Below, one piece after another: positions 6,647 through 12,835 of a stretch of 13,198 bases of DNA. The notes below the pieces were generated by a model. The model did no database searches. It was not told the DNA's origin and saw nothing but the letters and a program-made list of their open reading frames with translations. The DNA lies in assembly GCA_004556345.1 (NCBI GenBank), contig SFHQ01000040.1:1-13198 (forward strand), read 5' to 3'. The position numbers were made by a program, and so were the translations under genes. Each line of letters begins with the position of its first letter. Position 1 is the stretch's first letter. The DNA is from Clostridiales bacterium (lineage in GTDB: Bacteria > Bacillota > Clostridia > Oscillospirales > Oscillospiraceae).

Positions 6647-6690
6647 TTTCCCCGCCCGATGGATTTTTCCGGGGCGGGGAAAAGTTTCTC
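6647..6690 (+). terminator. Intrinsic terminator of the SLH surface-protein gene
   Basis: tttccccgccc (6647-6657) pairs perfectly with gggcggggaaa (6672-6682), followed by agtttctctttt. An 11-bp G+C-rich stem just after the stop codon at 6623. Confidence 0.85.
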
Positions 6691-6719
6691 TTTTCATTGC
6701 TTCGGCGGTGTGTTATAAT
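6691..6719 (+). promoter_or_regulatory. Extended -10 promoter for the crotonase gene
   Basis: TATAAT (6714-6719) is preceded by TGT, giving the extended -10 form TGnTATAAT. TTTTCA (6691-6696) lies 17 nt upstream as a weak -35. Confidence 0.7.
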
Positions 6720-6793
6720 TTAACCTGTACTAGCATGGGCACTTGCCCAGCGTTCTTTTACTTATGAAATATTATCAAAGGAGCGATTTACCA

Positions 6794-7570
6794 ATGGAAC
6801 TGGAAACCGTACTGTATCGCGTTGAGGGCCCCGTTGCCGTCATCAGCCTGAACCGCACCAAGGCTATGAACTCTCTGAACAAGCAGATCTTCGCCGATCT
6901 GACCACCGCCTTTAACGCCGCAAAGGACGACGCTGCTGTCCGCTGCGTCGTGATGAACGGCGAGGGCCGCGCTTTCTGCGCTGGTGGCGACATCGCTGAG
7001 ATGAAGACCATCAACACTGAGCCTGCCTTCTTCGACTTCATGACCGTTGCCGGCGAGTTCACCACCCTGCTCAACACCTTCCCCAAGCCCGTCATCGCTG
7101 CTGCTCACGGCGCCATCGCCGGTGCCGGCACCTCTCTGGTCATGGGCGCTGACATCGCACTGGTGGCTGACAACGCCATGTTCATCGTGGCCTTCGGCCA
7201 GGTGGGCCTGATCCCCGACTGCGCCTGCCACTATCTGCTGCCCCGCGTCGTTGGCCCCAACCGCGCCAAGGAGCTGATGCTGACCCAGCGTGCCGTCAAG
7301 GCCGACGAGATGCTGACCCTGGGCATCGCCAACAAGGTCGTTCCCGCTGACCAGCTGATGGAAGAGGCCATGAAGCTGGCCAACAAGATCGCCAAGGGCC
7401 CCCTGAACTGCTACACCATGTCCAAGGCTCTGATGAACAAGGCCCACGAGACCACCTTCGAGGAGCTGCTGAAGGAAGAGACCGCTATGCAGGCCGCTGC
7501 CCGCATGAACCCCAACGCTGAGGAAGGTCTGTCCGCTTTCCTGGAGAAGAGAAAGGCCAGCTTCCAGTAA
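6794..7570 (+). CDS. Enoyl-CoA hydratase/isomerase (crotonase) family protein, isomerase-like active site
   Basis: The 258-residue protein has the crotonase fold pattern: SLNR.KAMNSLN near residue 18, AFCAGGDIAEM (60-70), HGAIAGAG (105-112) and GADIALVADNAMF. Backbone amides of Ala63 and Gly110 would form the oxyanion hole that holds the acyl-CoA thioester. The two hydratase glutamates are absent: Ser114 and Phe134 occupy the positions of Glu144 and Glu164 of rat hydratase. The GLIPDCACHYLLPR segment (Asp142) resembles PaaG-type isomerases, so double-bond isomerisation is more likely than hydration. The start at 6794 follows the SD aaaggag; an in-frame ATG at 6743 lacks one. The gene is monocistronic, with its own promoter and terminator. 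Its strongly biased codon use suggests high expression. The substrate is not deducible. Confidence 0.88.
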   Translation: MELETVLYRVEGPVAVISLNRTKAMNSLNKQIFADLTTAFNAAKDDAAVRCVVMNGEGRAFCAGGDIAEMKTINTEPAFFDFMTVAGEFTTLLNTFPKPVIAAAHGAIAGAGTSLVMGADIALVADNAMFIVAFGQVGLIPDCACHYLLPRVVGPNRAKELMLTQRAVKADEMLTLGIANKVVPADQLMEEAMKLANKIAKGPLNCYTMSKALMNKAHETTFEELLKEETAMQAAARMNPNAEEGLSAFLEKRKASFQ

Positions 7571-7635
7571 TTTCTGGTGCAACTTTTTTGAATTCATGCA
7601 GTATTCATAAAAAATTGCATAAATTCTCGAAAGTA

Positions 7636-7670
7636 AGACAGCGCAGAGGGTTTCTGCGCTGTCTTTTTTC
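7636..7670 (+). terminator. Intrinsic terminator after the crotonase gene
   Basis: agacagcgcag (7636-7646) pairs perfectly with ctgcgctgtct (7654-7664) and is followed by a T-run to 7669. The 65 nt between the stop codon and the stem are AT-rich, with no other clear signal. Confidence 0.93.
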
Positions 7671-7689
7671 GATTTTTTAGGAAAAGGCC

Positions 7690-7718
7690 TTGCAAGGGGA
7701 CTGCATACTGTGTATAAT
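7690..7718 (+). promoter_or_regulatory. Promoter of the amino-acid ABC transporter operon
   Basis: TTGCAA (7690-7695), a 17-nt spacer and TATAAT (7713-7718) are near consensus and lie 58 nt upstream of the lipoprotein start codon. Confidence 0.82.
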
Positions 7719-7775
7719 GTGTTCTGTTCTCGATCTTGTAAACGCAGAACAAAAATGAAAAGAGGTTACTGTATC

Positions 7776-8630
7776 ATGAAAAAACTGCTTTCTGTCCTGA
7801 TGGCCGCCGCGATGCTGGTCGGCGTGCTGTCCCTGGCAGGCTGCGGCGGCAACGGCGGCGAGACCACCACGGATCCCGCTGCCGACGCTGACAACAGCGC
7901 TGCCACCACCGAGACCGCTGGGGACCTGACCACCGTCACCGCCGGTAAGCTCACCATGTCCACCAACGCCCAGTTCCCCCCCTATGAAATGGTCGCAGAC
8001 GACGGCAGCTTCGAGGGCATCGACATCGAAGTGGCTGACGCCATCGCCAAGAAGCTGGGCCTGGAGCTGCAGGTCGATGATATGGACTTCGACGCCGCCC
8101 TGCTGGCCGCCCAGAACGGCAAGAGCGACATGGTCATGGCTGGCGTGACCGTGAACGAAGAGCGCCAGGCCGTCATGGACTTCTCCGACAGCTACGCCAA
8201 GGGCGTGCAGGTCGTCATCGTGCCTGAGGACTCCGACATTCAGTCCATCGACGACATGGACGGCAAGATGATCGGCACCCAGCGCGGCACCACCGGCTAC
8301 ATCTATTGCTCCGACACCCCTGAAAACGGCGGCTTCGGCGAAGAGCACGTCACTGCCTATGACGACGGCGCCACCGCTGTCAAGGCCCTGCTCAACGGCC
8401 AGGTGGACTGCGTCGTCATCGACAACGCCCCCGCCCAGGAGTATGTGAAGGCCAACCCCGGTCTGAAGATTCTGGACACCGAGTTTGCCAACGAGGACTA
8501 CGCCATCGGCGTGGCCAAGGGCAACACCGCTCTGCTGGACGCCATCAACGGCGCTCTGAAGGAGCTCATCGACGACGGCACCGTCCAGAGCATCATTGAC
8601 AAGTACATTCCCGCAGAGGCTGCCAACTGA
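7776..8630 (+). CDS. Polar amino-acid ABC transporter, substrate-binding lipoprotein
   Basis: The 284-residue product starts with a lipoprotein signal (MKKLLSVLMAAAMLVGVLSL, lipobox LAGC with Cys23), so it should be lipid-anchored outside the membrane. A Gly/Thr/Ala/Asp linker (about 24-55) leads into a family 3 solute-binding fold: LTMSTNAQFPPYEM, GIDIEVADAIAKKLG, NEERQAVMDFSDSYAKG (the Arg is typical for clamping the ligand carboxylate), IGTQRGTTGYIY, and VDCVVIDNAPAQEYV in the second lobe. It delivers an amino acid to the permease encoded next. The start at 7776 is chosen because it gives a canonical signal peptide and follows agagg at 7761-7765; the in-frame ATG at 7755 would only add seven residues. 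Ligand identity (His, Arg, Gln or Cys type) cannot be read from motifs alone. Confidence 0.93.
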   Translation: MKKLLSVLMAAAMLVGVLSLAGCGGNGGETTTDPAADADNSAATTETAGDLTTVTAGKLTMSTNAQFPPYEMVADDGSFEGIDIEVADAIAKKLGLELQVDDMDFDAALLAAQNGKSDMVMAGVTVNEERQAVMDFSDSYAKGVQVVIVPEDSDIQSIDDMDGKMIGTQRGTTGYIYCSDTPENGGFGEEHVTAYDDGATAVKALLNGQVDCVVIDNAPAQEYVKANPGLKILDTEFANEDYAIGVAKGNTALLDAINGALKELIDDGTVQSIIDKYIPAEAAN

Positions 8631-8664
8631 TCCCGCGTCAGTTTCGCCGAAACGGAACCCCACG

Positions 8665-8698
8665 CAAAGCGGGCGGTCTTTGTTGGCCGCCTGCTTTG
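8665..8698 (+). promoter_or_regulatory. Intercistronic hairpin between binding-protein and permease genes
   Basis: caaagc.ggcgg (8665-8676) pairs with ccgcc.gctttg (8687-8698) around a T-rich loop, with one mismatch. No clean T-run follows. Such hairpins commonly act as partial terminators or 3' stabilisers that make binding protein more abundant than permease. That role is inferred from position. Confidence 0.6.
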
Positions 8699-8720
8699 AC
8701 TTTTCAAAAGAGAGAGGAGA

Positions 8721-9500
8721 ATGTCCGTGAACTGGGCACAGCTCTATGCCGACCTGTCTGCGCAGCTCCAAGCCCATGTGGATCTGCCCTTCTACCAGGA
8801 CTTTTTCGTCAATTTTTACCGGGCCTTCATTGATGGGGCACGCTGGAAGCTCTATCTGTCCGGCCTGCGCATGACCATTGAGGTCACGGTCCTGGCCCTC
8901 ATCATGGGCATTATTCTGGGTGTGATCGTCGCCGTCATCCGCACGGCCCACGACCAGCAGCGGCCCGGCCGCCACAACCCGATCCTGTTCCTGCTCAACA
9001 CCATCGGGACCATCTACACCACCGTCATCCGCGGCACGCCGATGATCGTCCAGATGCTTATCATGGGCAGCATCATCTTCGCCAGCAGCCGGAACTTCAC
9101 CGTCATCGGCACCATCGCCCTGGGCATCAACTCCGGCGCTTACGTCGCTGAGATCATCCGGGGCGGCCTCATGTCCCTGGACCCCGGCCAGGCGGAGGCA
9201 GGGCGCTCTTTGGGTCTGAACTACTTCCAGACCATGCGCTTCATCGTCATTCCCCAGGCGTTTAAGGCCATTCTGCCGGCCCTGGGCAATGAGTTCATCA
9301 CCCTCTTCAAAGACACCGCCCTCATCACCGTCATCGGCGGCAAGGAGCTGCTGTACGCGGCCAAGGCCGTGGGCGCGAAGACTTACAGCGTGACCTACCC
9401 CTACCTGGGCGCGGCGGCGATGTACCTGGTCCTGGTCATCATCCTGACCTGGCTCCAGGGTAAACTGGAAAGGAGGCTGCGGCAAAGTGATCGACGTTAA
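8721..9500 (+). CDS. Polar amino-acid ABC transporter, permease
   Basis: The product is about 259 residues of the His/Glu/Gln/Arg/opine permease family (MetI-like). A non-membrane N-terminus of about 45 residues precedes hydrophobic helices, including TIEVTVLALIMGIILGVIVA and IGTIALGINSGAYVAEI. The EAA loop that contacts the ATPase reads GGLMSLDPGQAEAGRSLGLN followed by RFIVIPQA. The signature VIRGTPMIVQML precedes it. ATG at 8721 lies almost on top of the SD aggag (8715-8719); the in-frame GTG at 8727 has ideal seven-base spacing and may be the true start, shortening the protein by two residues. The 3' end overlaps the ATPase gene by 14 nt, indicating translational coupling. Confidence 0.93.
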   Translation: MSVNWAQLYADLSAQLQAHVDLPFYQDFFVNFYRAFIDGARWKLYLSGLRMTIEVTVLALIMGIILGVIVAVIRTAHDQQRPGRHNPILFLLNTIGTIYTTVIRGTPMIVQMLIMGSIIFASSRNFTVIGTIALGINSGAYVAEIIRGGLMSLDPGQAEAGRSLGLNYFQTMRFIVIPQAFKAILPALGNEFITLFKDTALITVIGGKELLYAAKAVGAKTYSVTYPYLGAAAMYLVLVIILTWLQGKLERRLRQSDRR

Positions 9501-10209
9501 AAACCTCTCCAAGTCCTTCGGGGACCACCTGGTCCTGGACGATATTTCGGCCCACATCAGCCCCGGTGAGAAAGTGGTGGTCATCGGGCCGTCCGGCTCC
9601 GGCAAGTCCACCTTCCTGCGCTGCCTGAACCTGCTGGAGACGCCCACCAAGGGCACCATCACCTTCGAGGGCACGGACATCACCGACCCCAAGACGGACA
9701 TCAATCTCGTCCGCCGTCAAATGGGCATGGTCTTCCAGCACTTCAACCTCTTCCCCAACATGACCGTGAAGAAAAACATCACCCTGGCCCCCGTTCAGAC
9801 GGGCCGGATGAAGCAGGAGGAGGCCGATAAGCTGGCCATGGAACTGCTGGAGCGCGTGAACCTGGTGGAGAAGGCCGACGCCTACCCCAACCAGCTCTCC
9901 GGCGGCCAGAAGCAGCGCATCGCCATCGTCCGCGCCCTGGCCATGAAGCCCAAGCTCATGCTCTTCGACGAGCCGACCTCCGCCCTGGACCCGGAGATGG
10001 TCGGCGAGGTCCTGGACGTCATGAAGCAGCTGGCACAGGAAGGCATGACCATGGTCGTCGTGACCCACGAGATGGGCTTTGCCCGCGAGGTGGGCGACCG
10101 CGTCCTCTTCATGGCCGACGGCAAGATCCTGGAGCAGAACACCCCAGAGCAGATCTTCACCAACCCCCAAGAGGAGCGGACGAAGGTGTTCCTCTCCAAA
10201 GTGCTCTAA
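9487..10209 (+). CDS. Polar amino-acid ABC transporter, ATP-binding protein (GlnQ/HisP type)
   Basis: The 240-residue cytoplasmic ATPase has all motifs intact: Walker A GPSGSGKST (34-42), Q-loop FQHFNLFPNMTV (Gln84), signature LSGGQKQR (137-144), Walker B LMLFDEP (Asp161, Glu162), D-loop SALD and switch His194 in VTHEMGFA. The sequence around the Q-loop and the THEMGFAREV segment are typical of polar amino-acid importers. The start is GTG at 9487, with SD aaggagg about ten bases upstream inside the permease gene. It completes the binding protein-permease-ATPase set needed for import. The last gene of the operon, it is followed by the hairpin at 10229-10259. Confidence 0.95.
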   Translation: MIDVKNLSKSFGDHLVLDDISAHISPGEKVVVIGPSGSGKSTFLRCLNLLETPTKGTITFEGTDITDPKTDINLVRRQMGMVFQHFNLFPNMTVKKNITLAPVQTGRMKQEEADKLAMELLERVNLVEKADAYPNQLSGGQKQRIAIVRALAMKPKLMLFDEPTSALDPEMVGEVLDVMKQLAQEGMTMVVVTHEMGFAREVGDRVLFMADGKILEQNTPEQIFTNPQEERTKVFLSKVL

Positions 10210-10228
10210 CCTTCAAAAAGCGCAAAAA

Positions 10229-10259
10229 AGAAAGGCCGTCTTGACAGGACGGCCTTTCT
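10229..10259. terminator. Hairpin terminator after the ABC operon; loop carries a -35 box
   Basis: A perfect 12-bp stem (agaaaggccgtc 10229-10240 with gacggcctttct 10248-10259) encloses a seven-base loop ttgacag. On the plus strand the U-tract is only ctttct. On the minus strand it is tctttttt, so the hairpin works best as a stop for leftward transcripts and may be leaky for the operon. Six of the seven loop bases are the -35 element of the promoter at 10241. Confidence 0.75.
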
Positions 10260-10269
10260 GGGCTATACT
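10241..10269 (+). promoter_or_regulatory. Consensus promoter for the candidate antitoxin RNA
   Basis: TTGACA (10241-10246), a 17-nt spacer and TATACT (10264-10269) are nearly perfect. Transcription would begin near 10276 toward the 3' end of the peptide gene on the other strand. No ORF with an SD follows within the short predicted transcript. Confidence 0.8.
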
Positions 10270-10275
10270 GAAACC

Positions 10276-10372
10276 ATCAGGGGTGACTGGTGACGGTCGC
10301 TCTCTCAGATAGTTAAATCATCATACGATGACTGTAACCGCTCGGAGGCTAGGCCGGGCGGTTACTTCTTAT
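10276..10372 (+). ncRNA. Candidate antisense antitoxin RNA of the 38-residue peptide
   Basis: The near-consensus promoter at 10241-10269 and the terminator at 10334-10365 define an RNA of about 97 nt with no convincing ORF. Its 3' end is complementary to the stop codon and 3' end of the peptide mRNA. Its first half contains ctctctcag (10300-10308), partly complementary to CTGAGAGG located just upstream of the peptide's SD on the opposite strand. That gives a second possible contact, as the direct repeats do in par RNAII. Expression and function are inferred. Confidence 0.5.
10334..10370. terminator. Shared terminator at the end of the 38-residue peptide gene
   Basis: gtaaccgctcgg (10334-10345) pairs with ccgggcggttac (10354-10365) with one G-T wobble and an eight-base loop. 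The plus strand continues ttcttatt, a usable U-tract. The minus strand lacks one, so leftward transcripts may continue to the hairpin at 10229-10259. The peptide stop codon (TTA at 10362-10364 on the plus strand) lies in the stem. Confidence 0.7.
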
Positions 10373-10478
10373 TGTCATCGTTATGATGCTGCTGCTTATG
10401 CAGATAGATGCTGAAAACAACACCGAATACCGCGCAGCCTGCAGAAATGATACTGCAGATCAAAGAAACGATAGCCAT
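10362..10478 (-). CDS. 38-residue single-span membrane peptide, probable type I toxin
   Basis: From ATG at 10478 the peptide reads MAIVSLICSIISAGCAVFGV, then VFSIYLHKQQHHNDDNKK. It is one hydrophobic helix of about 25 residues followed by a charged/His-rich tail, the size and layout of type I toxins such as Fst, TxpA or Ldr, though I cannot assign it to a named family. The SD (gggggg-agg, 10491-10483) ends four bases before ATG and is embedded in G/C-runs able to pair with each other. A longer frame to 10640 has no SD and runs through the promoter, so it is rejected. A promoter lies at 10617-10589, and a convergent RNA promoter at 10241. A deleted second copy at 333-433 shares the tail and promoter, so the cassette has been duplicated. 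Killing activity is untested. Confidence 0.65.
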   Translation of the reverse strand: MAIVSLICSIISAGCAVFGVVFSIYLHKQQHHNDDNKK

Positions 10479-10482
10479 AGGG

Positions 10483-10572
10483 CCTCCCCCCTTCCTCTCA
10501 GTCGGGGGACGACAGAAGTGCCCCCCGGTTTCAGAGAGCAGACCGCCTTTTCTCCAGGATCCCTTTCGGATC
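10483..10572 (-). promoter_or_regulatory. Structured toxin leader with alternative pairings of the SD
   Basis: Near the 5' end of the leftward mRNA, gatcc and ggatc (10572-10568 with 10562-10558) form a small hairpin. Further on, a CCCCC tract (10508-10504) can pair either with an upstream GGGGGG (10526-10521) or with the downstream GGGGGG of the SD (10491-10486). The first pairing leaves the SD free and the second hides it. This would allow control by refolding or by processing. Seen as sequence complementarity only. Confidence 0.5.
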
Positions 10573-10588
10573 AGAATAGCTTGGTGCC

Positions 10589-10617
10589 AGTATACCAAAG
10601 TTCGACAATTTCTGCAA
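10589..10617 (-). promoter_or_regulatory. Promoter of the 38-residue peptide gene
   Basis: On the minus strand TTGCAG (10617-10612), a 17-nt spacer and TATACT (10594-10589) are near consensus. The same box arrangement and most of the spacer are conserved in the remnant at 391-419. The -35 lies a few bases after the proS terminator stem. The predicted leader is about 100 nt. Confidence 0.78.
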
Positions 10618-10622
10618 GCAGA

Positions 10623-10658
10623 AAGCCGCCGCAGGGTCATTCAACTCTGCGGCGGCTT
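10623..10658. terminator. Terminator hairpin after proS
   Basis: aagccgccgcag (10623-10634) pairs perfectly with ctgcggcggctt (10647-10658). For proS (minus strand) the stem is followed by the modest U-tract ctttctgctt. In the plus direction it is followed by cttttctctctct. It isolates proS from the toxin promoter immediately downstream. Confidence 0.78.
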
Positions 10659-10691
10659 CTTTTCTCTCTCTATGTTAGGAAGCTGGGGGGC

Positions 10692-12134
10692 TTAGTAAGC
10701 GACACCCCAGTAGATCATTTTTTTGGCGGCGCGGCCGCAGATGGGGCAGGTGTCGGCCAGGTGCTCCTGGGCGAAGGGGACGCAGCGGGAGGTCATGCCG
10801 GCCTCTTCCTTCATCTTCAGCTCGCAGTCCAGCTCGCCGCACCACATGGTCTTGATGAAGCCGCCGTGCTCGGCCTGGAGCTGCTTGGCCTCCTCCAGGG
10901 AGAAGGCGGGGAAGGTGTGCTCCTCCAGGTTCTTCTTGGCCCGCTGGTACAGGCCGTCGTGGATGGCGTCCAGGGTGGCCTTGGCGGTCTCCTCCAGGGT
11001 GTCCAGGCTGACGAAGACTTTCTCGCCGTTGTCCCGGCGGACCAGGACGCACTGGTTCTTCTCGATGTCCTTCGGGCCGATCTCCACGCGCAGGGGCACG
11101 CCCTTCATCTCGTACTCGGCAGCCTTCCAGCCCATGGACTGGTCAGAGTCGTCAATCTTGGCGCGGATGCCGGCAGCCTTCAGGCGGTCCAGCAGGGCGT
11201 TGGCGGCGTCCAGAACGCCGTCCTTGTGCATGGCAACGGGGATGACCATGGCCTGGACGGGGGCGATGCGGGGGGGCAGGACCAGACCGTTGTTGTCGCC
11301 GTGGGTCATGATGAGGCCGCCGATCATCCGGGTGGACACGCCCCAGCTGGTCTGGTGGGGGTGGTGCAGGGTGTTGTCCTTGCCGGTGAAGGTGATGTCA
11401 AAGGCCTTGGCGAAGCCGTCGCCGAAGTAGTGGCTGGTGCCGGACTGGAGCGCCTTGTGGTCGTGCATCATGCACTCGACGGTGTAGGTCTCCTCGGCGC
11501 CGTTGAACTTCTCCTTGTCGGTCTTCTGGCCCTTGACCACGGGCATGGCCAGGACGTTTTCCAGGAAGTCGGCGTAGATATTCAGCATCTGCTGGGTCTC
11601 GGCGCGGGCTTCCTCGGCGGTGGCGTGCATGGTGTGGCCCTCCTGCCACAGGAACTCCCGGTGACGCAGGAAGGGGCGGCTGGTCTTCTCCCAGCGCAGC
11701 ACGGAGCACCACTGGTTGTACAGCTTGGGCAGGTCCCGGTGGGACTGGATGACGTTCTTATAATGCTCGCAGAACAGCGTCTCGCTGGTGGGGCGGATGC
11801 AGTAGCGCTCTTCCAGGGCGTCGCTGCCGCCCATGGTCACCCAGGCGCACTCAGGGGCGAAGCCCTCCACGTGGTCCTTCTCCTTTTGCAGGAGGGATTC
11901 GGGGATCAGCATGGGCAGGTAGACGTTCTCGTGGCCCGTCTCCTTAAAGCGCTTGTCCAGCTCTGCCTGAATATTCTCCCAGATGGCGTAGCCATAGGGG
12001 CGGTAGACGAACATGCCCTTGATGGAGGAGTAGTCGATCAGCTCCGCCTTTTTGCACACGTCGGTGTACCACTGGGCGAAATCCACCTCCATGTCGGTGA
12101 TCTGTTCCACTTTCTTTTTGTTATCCTTAGCCAT
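10692..12134 (-). CDS. proS: Proline--tRNA ligase, archaeal/eukaryotic-type (ProS type 3)
   Basis: The 480-residue enzyme charges tRNA-Pro with proline in the cytoplasm. Class II features are visible: motif 1 region GMFVYRPYGYAIWENIQ (about 40-56), RPTSE, motif 2 RWEKTSRPFLRHREFLWQEG, and motif 3 with GVSTRMIGGLIMTHGD and GLVLPPRIAP. An anticodon-binding domain follows. The C-terminal domain carries Cys pairs (MWCGELDC, SRC, CPICGRAAKKMIYWGVAY), the Zn-binding and terminal-Tyr signature of the short, eukaryote-like ProRS. The large editing insertion of the long bacterial type is absent. ATG at 12134 is preferred, since aaagg lies nine bases upstream; the ATG at 12143 directly abuts that SD. 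It has its own promoter and terminator. No T-box structure is present in the 70-nt leader. Confidence 0.96.
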   Translation of the reverse strand: MAKDNKKKVEQITDMEVDFAQWYTDVCKKAELIDYSSIKGMFVYRPYGYAIWENIQAELDKRFKETGHENVYLPMLIPESLLQKEKDHVEGFAPECAWVTMGGSDALEERYCIRPTSETLFCEHYKNVIQSHRDLPKLYNQWCSVLRWEKTSRPFLRHREFLWQEGHTMHATAEEARAETQQMLNIYADFLENVLAMPVVKGQKTDKEKFNGAEETYTVECMMHDHKALQSGTSHYFGDGFAKAFDITFTGKDNTLHHPHQTSWGVSTRMIGGLIMTHGDNNGLVLPPRIAPVQAMVIPVAMHKDGVLDAANALLDRLKAAGIRAKIDDSDQSMGWKAAEYEMKGVPLRVEIGPKDIEKNQCVLVRRDNGEKVFVSLDTLEETAKATLDAIHDGLYQRAKKNLEEHTFPAFSLEEAKQLQAEHGGFIKTMWCGELDCELKMKEEAGMTSRCVPFAQEHLADTCPICGRAAKKMIYWGVAY

Positions 12135-12218
12135 AGTTTCCATCCTTTATTCAAAGTTCCCCGGCGGACCGAAACAGGGGCCGCGCCCAGGTGTTACAGA
12201 TATGTTCAGATAAAATCT

Positions 12219-12247
12219 ATTGTAGGGCCGAGGGGGGGAATTGTCAA
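12219..12247 (-). promoter_or_regulatory. Promoter of proS
   Basis: On the minus strand TTGACA (12247-12242), a 17-nt C-rich spacer and TACAAT (12224-12219) are near consensus, giving a leader of about 75 nt. The leader is too short for a T-box. Confidence 0.82.
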
Positions 12248-12319
12248 GTCTCTTGGGCCTGCTCTGCATAATCCGCGGGGGATTTTTCCACACTAGGGGA
12301 AGAAAAGGGGGAGTGGGGG

Positions 12320-12835
12320 ATGCACAGCATAGGGATCTTGGCCGGGGGCGCGGCCTGCGCAGATCTGCTGGCCCAGGCGCTGCCGCCGGGGCTGTGGGAG
12401 CGCTGCCGCCCGGCCTGCGCCGGGGGTATGTATGACCTGCTGGTCGTGGCCCCGGACTGGCCGGTCTCGCGCCCTGTGCCCCCTGGGCTGACCTGCCGGG
12501 CGCTGCTCCTGCCGGGGCGCTTGGGGCCGCTGGCAGGGGACTTAGAAGCCGGGTGGGTGGTGAGCTACGGCCTGACGCCCAGGGACTCCCTGACCCTCTC
12601 CAGCCTGGGCCAGGACGGCCTGTGCCTGGCGCTCCAGCGGGAGGTGGTCACCCTGGCCGGACGGAGCCTGGAGCCTCAGGAGACGCCCCTGCGGGGCTTT
12701 GCGGGGGCGGAGCCGGAGCTGGTCCTGGCCTGGGCGGGCGTGATGCTGCTGGTGGGGGTGCCGGTGGAGCGGATCAGCCGGTATGATTTTGATGGATCAG
12801 CTGTCGATATTTCCGCCGCAGATAGTAAACAGTAA
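12320..12835 (+). CDS. Conserved protein of unknown function (3' end probably altered)
   Basis: The 171-residue product begins MHSIGILAGGAACADLLAQA and contains YDLLVVAPDWPVSR, SYGLTPRDSLTLSSLG, LCLALQREVVTLAGRSLEPQ and PELVLAWAGVMLL. The SYG-LSS and QREVVTL-G-LEPQE-P pattern recalls short Firmicutes proteins loosely similar to C-terminal parts of Mur ligases, but I do not assign a function. The start follows gaaaagggggag. The second, broken copy at 2149-2357 shares both the coding segments and about 50 nt of leader, confirming the reading frame and start. Codons after about residue 152 (from 12774) overlap the opposing gene and differ from the paralogue's ending (PASRA), so the native C-terminus may have been replaced at a junction near 12770-12780. 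It is divergent from proS. Confidence 0.65.
   Translation: MHSIGILAGGAACADLLAQALPPGLWERCRPACAGGMYDLLVVAPDWPVSRPVPPGLTCRALLLPGRLGPLAGDLEAGWVVSYGLTPRDSLTLSSLGQDGLCLALQREVVTLAGRSLEPQETPLRGFAGAEPELVLAWAGVMLLVGVPVERISRYDFDGSAVDISAADSKQ

Noticed and set aside
4512..6647. 711-codon open frame on the minus strand across the SLH surface gene
   Set aside because: It is antisense to a gene with signal peptide, repeats and SLH domains, shows low-complexity Arg/Gly/Val-rich translation without domains, and has no SD or promoter. It results from codon bias.
7585..7630. ArgR-like boxes (attcat, AT-rich stretch, ttgcat) upstream of the amino-acid transporter
   Set aside because: The match is loose, the region is simply AT-rich, and it lies before the terminator of the preceding gene, well upstream of the transporter's -35.
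7677..9704. 675-codon open frame on the minus strand across the ABC operon
   Set aside because: Antisense to clearly functional transporter genes; its His/Asp/Gly/Val-rich translation is the mirror of GCC/CTG-rich codons.
10362..10640. 92-codon version of the small peptide with start at 10640
   Set aside because: It begins upstream of the promoter and within the proS terminator; only the 38-residue form has an SD.
12144..12218. T-box riboswitch ahead of proS
   Set aside because: The leader between the near-consensus promoter and start codon is about 75 nt, too short, and no T-box core sequence is seen.
10383..12296. 637-codon open frame on the plus strand across proS
   Set aside because: Antisense to an unmistakable ProRS; the translation is LGVQ-rich with no domains, and it crosses terminators and promoters.
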